Assembly: GCF_025751535.1 (NCBI RefSeq)
Contig: NZ_JAOWLC010000001.1
Location: forward strand, 186,001 to 250,000
Source: Lentibacter sp. XHP0401
GTDB lineage: Bacteria; Pseudomonadota; Alphaproteobacteria; Rhodobacterales; Rhodobacteraceae
DNA: 64,000 bases
Direction: 5' to 3'
Shown: one piece after another, positions 35,662 through 43,699 of the stretch
Layout of the letters: the number at the start of each line of letters is the position of its first letter
How positions within the stretch are numbered: the stretch's first letter is position 1
Position numbers and translations under genes: made by a program
Notes under the pieces: model-generated
Database searches by the model: none
What the model saw: the letters and a program-made list of their open reading frames with translations, nothing else
What the model was told of the DNA's origin: nothing

Positions 35662-36753
35662 ATGACAAAGAATATGATGAAAGAGCCGAAAGGCTTTAAG
35701 CTGGGAACTTTCTCGTCGAACTGTTCGTCGGGCATGACCGTGACGAAGATGGCCGAGCGCTGGGAGAACAGCTGGGAAAACAACCTGAAGCTGGGGAAGA
35801 TGCTGGACGAGGCCGGGATCGACTTTATGCTGCCGATTGCGCGCTGGATCGGCTACGGCGGAGAAACCGACTTCCATGGCAATGTGTTGGAGACGGTGAC
35901 ATGGGCAACCGCGTTGCTGGCGTGCACTCAGAAGATCAGCGTTTTTGCGACGCTCCATACCGCAGCCAACAATCCTGTCGTTGCCGCCAAGCAGATTGCG
36001 ACGATGGATCATGTGGGCAAGGGGCGCGCCGGTTTGAACATCGTTGCGGGTTGGAACAAGCCTGAATACGAAGCCCTTGGGCTGACCCTGCCGGATGACC
36101 ATGAAACGCGTTATGGCTATGCGCAGGAGTGGTTTGATATTGTTCAGAAGTTGTGGACTTCGGAAGAGTATTTCGACTGGGCGGGAAAATATTTCAACCT
36201 CAAGCATGTTGCGGGGTCGCCCAAGCCGGTTGACGGGCTGCCACCGATCCTGAATGCGGCCGGCTCGGGTATTGGCCGCGCTTTCGCGACCGACAATGCA
36301 GACTATCTTTTTACGCCTGCGATTGATCTTGAGAGATCTGTCGAGGAGATCAGGGAACTGAAAGAGTTGGCCAAGTCCAAAGGGCGCGATGTCGGGGTGC
36401 TTACCTTCAGCCATGTGATTTGCCGAGAGACCGAGGAGGAGGCCACCGCCCTGCGCGACCAGTTGATGGGCGATCTGGCGGATTGGGACGCCGTGGACAA
36501 CCTCGTGAACCTGCAATTCGCTCATGCGCAGTCCTTCCCGCATGACCTTTTGGCGCAGATCAAGAACCTGTTTGCAATGGGCCATGGAGGCTTCCCTCTG
36601 GTCGGGACTCCCCGTCAGGTTGCAGACGGGATTCTCAAGCTGCATGAAACCGGATTTTCCGGAACGACCCTTTCGTTTGTCGATTATGTGGAAGAATTCC
36701 CTTACTTCCGCGACGAAGTTCTGCCGCTTCTTGCTGAAGCAGGTATTCGATGA
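35662..36753 (+). CDS. RutA-like LLM-class flavin-dependent monooxygenase
   Basis: 363 residues of the bacterial luciferase-like fold. The segment around residues 64-135 (YGGETDFHGNVLETVTW, then FATLHTAANN, then GLNIVAGWNKPEYEALG) closely follows the pattern of RutA (GGKTEFWDHNLES, ATAATLT, GVNLVTGWQKPEYE). It retains the Asn in NIVAGW (Asn126) and the Thr in FAT (Thr97) that lie by the flavin/oxygen site in RutA. RutA cleaves the uracil ring through a flavin-N5 adduct. The rest of the rut operon is absent, so a different amide substrate is likely. The ATG overlaps nothing upstream; GGGAAG precedes it. Confidence 0.82.
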   Translation: MTKNMMKEPKGFKLGTFSSNCSSGMTVTKMAERWENSWENNLKLGKMLDEAGIDFMLPIARWIGYGGETDFHGNVLETVTWATALLACTQKISVFATLHTAANNPVVAAKQIATMDHVGKGRAGLNIVAGWNKPEYEALGLTLPDDHETRYGYAQEWFDIVQKLWTSEEYFDWAGKYFNLKHVAGSPKPVDGLPPILNAAGSGIGRAFATDNADYLFTPAIDLERSVEEIRELKELAKSKGRDVGVLTFSHVICRETEEEATALRDQLMGDLADWDAVDNLVNLQFAHAQSFPHDLLAQIKNLFAMGHGGFPLVGTPRQVADGILKLHETGFSGTTLSFVDYVEEFPYFRDEVLPLLAEAGIR

Positions 36754-37244
36754 GCCAATTGCTGCCAAAAGAGAGCTTCACCAACGCGATGCGCGCGTTG
36801 GTGGGGAACTGCTCGGTCATCACGGTCGGGGACGGTGATGACCGCTCCGGGCTTGTGGTGACTTCGGCAACGTCGTTGAGTGCAGAGCCGCCTTTATTAC
36901 TTGCCTGCGTCAACCGTGCCTCTTCGAGTTGGCCTTTGTTGAAGAAATACGGAACCTTCGGCTGGTCGTCACTTGGTGCTGCGCATCAAAAGGTTGCCGA
37001 GAACTTTGCCGGCTTTGGCGGAGTGAGCGGGGTAGACAGATATGCTGGCGCAGAATGGACGACTGCAAAAACAGGTGCGCTTTTGCTGGAGGGCGCTCCG
37101 GCTGCCTTTGATTGTGAAGTCGAAGAGATGATAGATCGGGGAACCCATTCTATCGTGATAGGCTCTGTTCGTGCTGTGCAGGAAAATGCCCGTCGCGGGG
37201 CGCTTGTCTATTGGAAGGGCAAATTCCACCCCTTCGAAGACTGA
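36750..37244 (+). CDS. Flavin reductase (RutF/HpaC-type), partner of the monooxygenase
   Basis: 164 residues of the flavin-reductase domain (split-barrel): FTNAMRALVGNCSVITVGDGDDRSGLVVTSATSLSAEPPLLLACVNR, covering about residues 10-56, then LVYWKGKFHPF at the end. It would supply reduced FMN to the upstream monooxygenase. Its ATG overlaps that gene's stop by 4 bases (ATGA), which fixes the pairing. A terminal HxPF element is typical of the family. Confidence 0.9.
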   Translation: MSQLLPKESFTNAMRALVGNCSVITVGDGDDRSGLVVTSATSLSAEPPLLLACVNRASSSWPLLKKYGTFGWSSLGAAHQKVAENFAGFGGVSGVDRYAGAEWTTAKTGALLLEGAPAAFDCEVEEMIDRGTHSIVIGSVRAVQENARRGALVYWKGKFHPFED

Positions 37245-37308
37245 CGAGCAGCCGCGCTAACTGTATTGAGCTGTCATGTTTCAGGCCCGTGTGTGACGCT
37301 TGGCGTTT

Positions 37309-38007
37309 TTAGTGGCGGGTTATGTCGGCCCAGACGGGCAGGTGATCGGAGGCGATATGCGCGGGCTGGGCGGTGTGCCGTCCTGTTTTCAGGGCGCGCA
37401 ACTCGGCGCTGAGGGCGAAGCGGTCAAGCGAAGCCACGGGGCGGGGCGCGGGAAAGCTGGCGGGCATGTCGATGATATCGAGCCCGTGGGTGGCGGCATC
37501 GAGCGCGCGGGGGCTGCCCCATTCGTTGAAATCACCCGCGAGGGCCGTGGCCATGGCGGGCTGGCTGTGAAGGTGTTTCATGATGGCTTGAAGTTGAAAC
37601 AAGCGGTAGCGGCGCAAGAGGCCGAGGTGTGTGCCGATGATACGCAAAGGCCCAATGGGCGTATCAAACTCCGCACGGATGGCGCCGCGCGGCTCAAGAC
37701 CCGGCAAATCGAGTTTGGCTGAGGTGATCAGCTTGATGTGCGGGGCAAAAAGCATGGCATTGCCGTGAAATCCGAGCGAAAGCGCGTTGCCTTCAAAGCG
37801 CACGATCTGCCAGCCTGCCTCTTCGGCCATGGCGCGGGGTAAGGCTGCGGGGCGGGGCGCGAGGCGCTTATCGGCTTCTTGCAGCACAACGATGTCGGCG
37901 TTGAGCTTTTCGATCACACCCAAGGCACGGTCGGGCCTGCGGCGCATATCAAGGCCGACGCATTTTTGCAGGTTGTAGCTGGCGAGGCGCAGGTGGGGCT
38001 GGGTCAT
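37309..38007 (-). CDS. Endonuclease/exonuclease/phosphatase-family protein
   Basis: 232 residues of the DNase I-like fold. Motifs are LASYNLQKCVGLD near residue 9, VVLQEADKRL near 37, IIGTHLGLLRRY near 128, LAGDFNEWGS near 162, and the terminal ASDHLPVWADI. All catalytic elements (Asn, Glu, Asp-Asn, Asp-His) are present. The substrate is unknown. It is shorter than the homologue at 4556-5773. It converges with the flavin reductase and is divergent from a DMT transporter. Confidence 0.84.
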   Translation of the reverse strand: MTQPHLRLASYNLQKCVGLDMRRRPDRALGVIEKLNADIVVLQEADKRLAPRPAALPRAMAEEAGWQIVRFEGNALSLGFHGNAMLFAPHIKLITSAKLDLPGLEPRGAIRAEFDTPIGPLRIIGTHLGLLRRYRLFQLQAIMKHLHSQPAMATALAGDFNEWGSPRALDAATHGLDIIDMPASFPAPRPVASLDRFALSAELRALKTGRHTAQPAHIASDHLPVWADITRH

Positions 38008-38097
38008 ATGGGATGCTTTAAGACAATCATGTGAATTGCTTTATAGCGCAGAGCGAAGGTGCTTGACCATCGGCGGGATGCACTATCCATTGGCCCG

Positions 38098-38994
38098 ATG
38101 AACAGAAAAACACATATTGATCTGGCGGGTGCTGCGGCGCTCACGGCGTTTGCGATTGTGCTTGGGTTTAACCAGGTTGTGATCAAGGTGAGCAACGGGG
38201 GCTTCCAGCCTGTTTTTATGGCGGGGCTGCGCTCGGCGTTTGCTTTTCTCGTGTTACTTGCGTGGATGCGCTATCGCGGGGTGGCTCTTGGCCTCAGGCG
38301 CGATCTGCTCGGGTCGGGGGTGTTGCTAGGGGCGTTGTTCACCTTCGAGTTTATCTGCCTTTTTCTGGCGCTGGATTTGACCACCGTTTCGCGCGCGTCG
38401 ATCATTTTTTACTCGATGCCTGTCTGGCTCACTCTGGCGGCGCATTTTGTGCTGCCCGGTGAGCGGATGCGACCCTCACGTGCCATTGGCCTGATACTGG
38501 CGATGGCAGGGGTGATCTGGGTTCTGGCGAAGCCTCAGGAGAGCGCTCAGGCGAGCCTTACGGGTGATTTTCTTGCGCTCGGGGCGGCGCTGGGCTGGGC
38601 CGGGATTGCTCTTGTGTTGCGGCTCAACCGGATTTCGAACGAGCGCTCTGAAGTGCAGCTTTTGTGGCAGCTCGGCGTGTCGGTTCCGATGCTTATGGCG
38701 ATGTCACTGTTTTTTGGCCCGTTCTTGCGTGAGCCTGCCTTGGTTCACTGGGCGGGGCTGGCCTTTCAGGTTCTGGCTGTGGCGAGCTTCGGGTATCTGA
38801 TCTGGTTTGTGCTGCTGAAGATTTACCCCGCTTCGGGTGTGGCATCGTTCAGCTTTTTGTCGCCTGTCTGCGGTGTTGGCCTTGGCTGGCTACTGTTGAA
38901 CGAGCAGATCGGCCCCGAGATTATCGGGGGGCTGTTGCTTGTGGCGGTGGGACTTGTTCTGATCAATCGCAAGCCGAGCGTTGCCAAGAGCTAG
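38098..38994 (+). CDS. DMT (EamA) family transporter
   Basis: 298 residues from the ATG at 38098 and ten membrane helices. Family segments are FNQVVIKVSNGGFQPVFMAGLRSAF (first repeat) and YPASGVASFSFLSPVCGVGLGWLLLNEQIGPE (second repeat). A GTG at 38059 would add 13 residues. Neither start has a clear ribosome-binding site. The substrate is unknown. It converges with a GNAT gene, overlapping it by 4 bases at the stop. Confidence 0.85.
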   Translation: MNRKTHIDLAGAAALTAFAIVLGFNQVVIKVSNGGFQPVFMAGLRSAFAFLVLLAWMRYRGVALGLRRDLLGSGVLLGALFTFEFICLFLALDLTTVSRASIIFYSMPVWLTLAAHFVLPGERMRPSRAIGLILAMAGVIWVLAKPQESAQASLTGDFLALGAALGWAGIALVLRLNRISNERSEVQLLWQLGVSVPMLMAMSLFFGPFLREPALVHWAGLAFQVLAVASFGYLIWFVLLKIYPASGVASFSFLSPVCGVGLGWLLLNEQIGPEIIGGLLLVAVGLVLINRKPSVAKS

Positions 38995-39437
38995 CGCGTT
39001 CGGGTCATCAGCATGTAGTTTTCGCGAGGCTCGAAGCCTGCGCGTTTGTAGAGGCGTTGGGCTTTTTCATTGTCGCGTTCGACTTCAAGGTGCAGCGCTC
39101 TGATGCCGTTTTCCTTTAGCGCGGGCAGAAGGGTCATCAGAACTTCGGAGCCCATGCCGCGGCCGCGGATTTTCTCGCGGATAAAAAACTCGTCAACGAA
39201 GCCTTCAATGCCGCCAAGCTCGACAGAATAGCCGAGCGAGATGATAATATAACCCACGGGCGCTTTGCGCGGGCCAATGAGGTAAATCATGCCGTGCGGG
39301 ATGCCCTCAAGCAGCGGCATGAGCGCGGCGTGGCGCTTTTCATCGGTTTGCGAAATGCCGTGATGCTCGTGAAAGCGCTCGACCAGCGGCAGCAGCGTTT
39401 GAATATCATCGGGGCGGGCGAGGTGAAGGAGGTTCAT
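38991..39437 (-). CDS. GNAT-family N-acetyltransferase
   Basis: 148 residues. The acetyl-CoA site is IREKIRGRGMGSEVLMTLLP (R/QxxGxG/A) near 92-111, and ALHLEVERDNEKAQRLYKRAGFEPRENY gives the C-terminal GNAT pattern. The acceptor substrate is unknown. It overlaps the upstream nucleoside hydrolase by 4 bases and is co-transcribed with it. Confidence 0.86.
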   Translation of the reverse strand: MNLLHLARPDDIQTLLPLVERFHEHHGISQTDEKRHAALMPLLEGIPHGMIYLIGPRKAPVGYIIISLGYSVELGGIEGFVDEFFIREKIRGRGMGSEVLMTLLPALKENGIRALHLEVERDNEKAQRLYKRAGFEPRENYMLMTRTR

Positions 39438-40375
39438 AAGCGGGCCAGCCTTTCTGTGAGGAGGGCGAAGAAGCCATCGGCGTTAACATTACCCATGAAG
39501 GTGCAGTTGGGGGCGCGATTGGTGACGCGCCACCAGTCAGCGACTGTCATACCGAGGGTGAGGGGCGAGTGTGTTTCAATTTCCACGTTGATGTGGCGGC
39601 CTGTGAAGAGACCAGGTTGCAAGAGATAGGCCGTGACGCAGGGGTCATGCAGGGGGGCGCCTTCGGAGCCGTATTTCTCTTTATCATAACGCTCGAAAAA
39701 CTCTGTCATCTGCGCAACGGCGATGCCCACCGGGGAGCCTATGCTGCGAAAGGCTTCGTTGCGCGCGCGGGTGACGAGGGCTTTGTGAGTGACATCGAGC
39801 GGCATGACTGTGATGGGCGCGCCCGATCTGAATACGATATCAGCGGCTTCCGGATCGACATAAATGTTGAATTCGGCGGCGGGGGTGATGTTGCCGACCT
39901 CGAAATAGGCGCCGCCCATGAGGACGATTTCGGCCACGCGCGGAGCAATATCGGGCGCACGCTGAAAGGCCGTGGCGATGTTGGTGAGCGGGCCGAGGGG
40001 GCAGAGCGTAACTGTGCCAGAAGGCTCGGCACGCAGGGTGTTGATGATGAAGTCAACCGCGTGTTCGGGCTGTAGCGCCATGGTGGGCGCGGGCAGCGTG
40101 GGGCCGTCGAGGCCTGTTTTGCCGTGGACGTGTTCGGCTGTGACAAGCTTGCGCGCGAGTGGCGCATCGCAGCCTGCGAAAACCTTGATGTCAGGTTTGC
40201 CTGCCAACTCACAGACAATACGAGCGTTTCTCTCGGTAAGCGGAAGCGGCACGTTGCCAGCGACGCAGGTGATGCCGAGCACTTCAAGTTCCTCGGGAGA
40301 GGCAAGGGCCAGCAGGATTGCGACGGCATCGTCTTGCCCCGGATCAGTATCAATGATGATTTTACGCGCGCTCAT
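39434..40375 (-). CDS. Nucleoside hydrolase (inosine-uridine type)
   Basis: 313 residues. The calcium-binding signature IIIDTDPGQDDAVAIL opens the protein (Asp residues 8-15), LGITCVAGNVPL follows, and a second conserved region is VLMGGAYFEVGNITPAAEFNIYVDPEAA. The fold cleaves ribonucleosides into base and ribose for salvage; specificity is not clear (purine or pyrimidine). It is followed by a GNAT gene with a 4-base overlap. A terminator of another unit lies beyond its start. Confidence 0.93.
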   Translation of the reverse strand: MSARKIIIDTDPGQDDAVAILLALASPEELEVLGITCVAGNVPLPLTERNARIVCELAGKPDIKVFAGCDAPLARKLVTAEHVHGKTGLDGPTLPAPTMALQPEHAVDFIINTLRAEPSGTVTLCPLGPLTNIATAFQRAPDIAPRVAEIVLMGGAYFEVGNITPAAEFNIYVDPEAADIVFRSGAPITVMPLDVTHKALVTRARNEAFRSIGSPVGIAVAQMTEFFERYDKEKYGSEGAPLHDPCVTAYLLQPGLFTGRHINVEIETHSPLTLGMTVADWWRVTNRAPNCTFMGNVNADGFFALLTERLARL

Positions 40376-40487
40376 GGGGGCCTCTTATGGGTTTGGCTGA
40401 CCTTGGCAACACTTGGCTGAAGTGTCCAGCGGGGCGTTGCAGATGGGCGCAATCCGGCTGAGAAATGCGGCCCAGTATAGGGGGCAT

Positions 40488-40513
40488 AAAAAAGGCGCTC
40501 CCGAAGGAGCGCC
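40488..40513 (-). terminator. Terminator of the iron-binding-protein gene
   Basis: Read on the minus strand: a perfect 8-bp stem GGCGCTCC / GGAGCGCC with loop TTCG and six T after it. It starts 43 bases past the stop of the binding protein. Confidence 0.92.
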
Positions 40514-40556
40514 GTGAAGTGCCACATACGCAAGGGACTGCGCGTGAGGGGTAAAT

Positions 40557-41567
40557 TCAGCCGTCGAAATCGACGATCTCGGTGAGCTTGAGAGCGTCGC
40601 CGCGCAGACGGGCAAGCTCCATCAGGTTGACAGGATCTGCCGTGAAGCTGCCCCAGCTTTCTACCAGCGCATCGGCTTTTGTGCCTTCTGCGATGGGGTA
40701 TTCAAAGTTGGAATGGGCGTAGATTTCCTGCGCTTCCGGTGAGGAGAGGAACTCCATCATTTTCAGCGCATTCTCTTTGTTTGGAGCGGCTTTCGTCATG
40801 GCGACGCCTGAAATGTTGACGTGTGTGCCTGCGCCTTCGAATGTCGGAAAGACGATATTGACGCTTTCGGCCCATTCTTTTTGCTCGGGGTCGGCGAGCA
40901 TCTTGCCCATGTAGTAGGTGTTGCCGATGGCGATATCGCATTCGCCTGCCCAGATCGCCTTGACTTGTGCGCGGTCATTGCCCTGCGGCTTGCGTGCGAG
41001 GTTGGCTTTGACGCCTTCGAGCCAGGTTTTTGCCGCTTCTTCACCGTGATGGTGGATGACGGCCGATGTGAGCGCGATGTTGTAGGCGTTGGTGCCCGAG
41101 CGGGTGCAAATGCGGTCTTTCCACTTCGGGTCGGCGAGGTCTTCGTAGGTTGTCACTTCGCCATCTGCCACGCGGTCTTTGCTGGCGTAGATGATGCGCG
41201 CGCGGGTTGTGAGGCCCCACCAGTGGCCCTCGGGATCATGATAGATTGGCGGAACATTGGCTGTGAGCGTTTCGCTTGTGACGGGCTGGGTGAGGCCAGC
41301 CTCGACCGCCTCGTTGAGGCGCGAGATATCGACGGTGAAGATCAGATCGGCAGGGGAGCGCGCGCCTTCGGCTTGCAGGCGCTCGACCATGCCTTTGTCG
41401 AGATATGCCACGTTGACGGCGATACCTGTTTCGGCGGTGAACGCATCGGTCAGTGGCTTGAGCAGCTCCGGCTGACGGTAGGAGTAAAGGTTGACCTCTT
41501 GGGCCAGCGCAGGCGTGGCCACGGCGAGGGCCGCGAGGGTGAAGGTAAGTTTGGTTGTGTTGATCAT
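40557..41567 (-). CDS. Iron(III) ABC-transporter periplasmic binding protein (FbpA-like)
   Basis: 336 residues. A Sec signal peptide covers about 1-22 (ending ALAQ). It has the transferrin-like ferric-binding fold: VNLYSYRQPELLKPLTDAF near the start, and GNTYYMGKM with the paired iron-ligand tyrosines (Tyr218, Tyr219). It would bind Fe3+ for import. No permease or ATPase gene is adjacent, and a terminator directly follows, so it must share another locus's transporter. An Iron-Rhodo-box-like operator lies 54-80 bases upstream. Confidence 0.9.
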   Translation of the reverse strand: MINTTKLTFTLAALAVATPALAQEVNLYSYRQPELLKPLTDAFTAETGIAVNVAYLDKGMVERLQAEGARSPADLIFTVDISRLNEAVEAGLTQPVTSETLTANVPPIYHDPEGHWWGLTTRARIIYASKDRVADGEVTTYEDLADPKWKDRICTRSGTNAYNIALTSAVIHHHGEEAAKTWLEGVKANLARKPQGNDRAQVKAIWAGECDIAIGNTYYMGKMLADPEQKEWAESVNIVFPTFEGAGTHVNISGVAMTKAAPNKENALKMMEFLSSPEAQEIYAHSNFEYPIAEGTKADALVESWGSFTADPVNLMELARLRGDALKLTEIVDFDG

Positions 41568-41620
41568 GGTGGTCTCCTATGGCGTTGGACCACCTTTAAT
41601 CTGACTCTTTTTGTCGGGTC

Positions 41621-41647
41621 AATACCTGAATTATTACATCAGGTATT
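41621..41647. promoter_or_regulatory. TGA-N9-TCA inverted repeat, Iron-Rhodo-box-like operator
   Basis: A perfect 9-bp dyad, AATACCTGA, then ATTATTACA (9 bases), then TCAGGTATT. It contains TGA-N9-TCA, the pattern given for the Iron-Rhodo-box (RirA in rhizobia; IscR in Rhodobacterales). It is upstream of the iron-binding-protein gene and overlaps the stop codon of mazG. It could additionally act as a small hairpin for the mazG transcript. Confidence 0.68.
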
Positions 41648-42467
41648 ATTCTGCTGACCGTTCTTCGGCCTTGGCGGTATTCCAGAGTGCGTCCATGTCC
41701 TCTAAAGTGCTGTCTCCCGGGCGCTTGCCTTGTGCGGCCAAAAGGCTTTCGACTCGGGAGAAGCGGCGGGTGAACTTGGCGTTGGCAGCTCTGAGGGCCT
41801 CTTCCGGCTCAACCCCGAGGTGGCGGCCCAGGTTGGCCACTACAAACATGAGGTCGCCGTATTCTTCGGCGATGTGGTCTTGCTTCTTGCTCTCTTGCGC
41901 TTCGACAAGCTCATGGGATTCTTCAACTATCTTGTCGAGCACCTCACGCGCGCTTGGCCAGTCAAATCCCACGCGGGCGGCGCGCTTTTGCAGCTTGTGG
42001 GCGCGCAGGAGCGCGGGCAGGCCGAGGGCGACACCATCAAGGGCGCCTTTTTCGGCCTTGTCTGCGCGCTCTTGTGCTTTGATGGCTTCCCAGTCGCGGG
42101 TCTGCTGCTCCGCTGATTTGTTCCGGCTCTCGGAGCCGAAGACATGCGGATGCCGTGCGACCATTTTGTCGGACATGGTATCGGCCACATCATCAAGGTT
42201 GAACAGCCCTGCCTCTTCGGCCATTTGGGCATGAAAGACCGACTGGAACAGTAGGTCGCCCAGTTCGCCCTTGAGCTCGTCCCAGTCTTCACGAGCGATG
42301 GCATCGGCGACTTCGTAGGCCTCCTCAATGGTGTAGGGCGCGATGGTGGCGAACGTTTGCTCGATGTCCCAAGGGCAGCCTGTGAGCGGGTCGCGCAGGG
42401 CGCGCATGATTTCGCGTAGGCGCGGAAGGCCGCCGTTGGGGGTGTGAATTAGCGTGTGGTCAGCCAT
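41646..42467 (-). CDS. mazG: MazG nucleoside triphosphate pyrophosphohydrolase
   Basis: 273 residues in the two-domain MazG layout. Segments are RLREIMRALRDPLTGCPWDIEQTF near 10, EEAYEVADAI near 43, ELKGELGDLLFQSVFHAQMAEE near 58, and a second EESHELVEAQESKKQDHIAEEYGDLMFVVANLGRHL near 195. The EEXXE and EXXD metal motifs occur in both domains. It hydrolyses (d)NTPs to monophosphates, and in E. coli affects ppGpp levels. The ATG at 42467 follows GAAGG. It is divergent from the M20 amidohydrolase genes. Confidence 0.93.
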   Translation of the reverse strand: MADHTLIHTPNGGLPRLREIMRALRDPLTGCPWDIEQTFATIAPYTIEEAYEVADAIAREDWDELKGELGDLLFQSVFHAQMAEEAGLFNLDDVADTMSDKMVARHPHVFGSESRNKSAEQQTRDWEAIKAQERADKAEKGALDGVALGLPALLRAHKLQKRAARVGFDWPSAREVLDKIVEESHELVEAQESKKQDHIAEEYGDLMFVVANLGRHLGVEPEEALRAANAKFTRRFSRVESLLAAQGKRPGDSTLEDMDALWNTAKAEERSAE

Positions 42468-42529
42468 TGCGCCTGCCTTCTCTTCGGTGTTCAGTGGCAA
42501 AGTATCTGAGCAGGCGAGAGGTGCAAGAC

Positions 42530-43687
42530 ATGGCAGTGATAAATCGGATTGCGGGCTTTGCCGAGGAAATGGCGGGCTGGCGGCGGCATATTCATATGCA
42601 CCCCGAGTTGGCGCTGGATTGCCACGAGACGGCGGGTTTTGTTGTTGAACGGTTGCGCGAATTCGGGGTGGACGAAATTCACGAAGGAATCGCGCGCACA
42701 GGTGTTGTGGCGATTATCAACGGCACGGGCGAAGGGCCTTGCACAGGCTTGCGCGCAGACATGGATGCGCTGCCGATGCAGGAGGAGACAGGCGCCGAGT
42801 GGGCCAGCAAGGTTGACGGCCGGATGCATGCTTGCGGACATGACGGGCATACCTCGATGTTATTGGGGGCGGCGAAATATCTGAGCGAGACCCGCAATTT
42901 CAAAGGCAGTGTGGCGCTGATTTTCCAGCCTGCGGAAGAGGCGATTGGCGGCGGGCGTATCATGGTGGAAGAAGGCATAATGGAGCGCTTCGGCATTGAG
43001 GAAGTCTATGCCATTCACACCGATTCCTTTGCGCAAGCGGGCGAATTACGCACTGTGGCGGGGCCGATCATGGCCGCTGTGGATGAATGGGAGATCACTG
43101 TGAAGGGTGTGGGCGGTCATGCCGCTTACCCGCACAGTTGCAAAGATCCGATGATTGCGGCGATGAACACGGGACTGGCGCTGCAAACCATTGTGGCAAG
43201 GAATGCCAACCCGATTGACCCTATCGTGGTGTCGGTCACGATGTTTCATGGTGGCACGGCGAGCAATATTATTGCCGATGAGGTGAAGCTGAGCGGGACG
43301 GTGCGGACGTTTAGCGAGGAGAACCGCGACCTTGCAGAGCGGCGGATAGGCGAGATTGCCCGTGCGCAGGCCGAGAGCTTCGAGATGAGTGCCGAGGTGG
43401 TTTACGAGCGCAGCTATCCAGCGACGGTGAACCATGCGGCGCAGGTGGAGAAATCGGCCGCCGTGGCGCGCGAGGTGGTGGGCGAGGAGTTGGTGGTCAC
43501 CGATCTGCCGCCCGAAATGGGGGCGGAGGACTTTTCCTATATGCTCAATGCGCGCCCCGGTGCGTTTTACTTTCTGGGACAGGGTTTCGGGCCGTCTGTC
43601 CATCACCCCGAATTTGACTTTAACGACGAGGTTGCGCCCATCGGGGCCTCGTTTTTTGCGCGTCTGATCGAGACGCTGCACCAGTAA
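42530..43687 (+). CDS. M20-family amidohydrolase (paralogue 1)
   Basis: 385 residues. Motifs are LRADMDALPMQEETG near 86, MHACGHDGHTSMLLGAAKYL near 103 (metal Cys/His), and FQPAEEAIGGG near 143 (catalytic Glu). These M20D enzymes (hippurate hydrolase / IAA-amino-acid hydrolase type) cleave N-acyl amino acids. It is the first of a tandem pair; the next gene starts 12 bases after its stop and is similar throughout. The metal-site loop after VYAIH reads HTDSF instead of the usual HNGPG, so its activity may differ. The ATG at 42530 has GAGAGG upstream. Confidence 0.88.
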   Translation: MAVINRIAGFAEEMAGWRRHIHMHPELALDCHETAGFVVERLREFGVDEIHEGIARTGVVAIINGTGEGPCTGLRADMDALPMQEETGAEWASKVDGRMHACGHDGHTSMLLGAAKYLSETRNFKGSVALIFQPAEEAIGGGRIMVEEGIMERFGIEEVYAIHTDSFAQAGELRTVAGPIMAAVDEWEITVKGVGGHAAYPHSCKDPMIAAMNTGLALQTIVARNANPIDPIVVSVTMFHGGTASNIIADEVKLSGTVRTFSEENRDLAERRIGEIARAQAESFEMSAEVVYERSYPATVNHAAQVEKSAAVAREVVGEELVVTDLPPEMGAEDFSYMLNARPGAFYFLGQGFGPSVHHPEFDFNDEVAPIGASFFARLIETLHQ

Positions 43688-43699
43688 GGAGACGGAACC

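Noticed and set aside
35632-36768. A 378-codon open frame on the minus strand
   Set aside because: It is antisense to the RutA-like gene, which has clear family motifs and ribosome-binding site.
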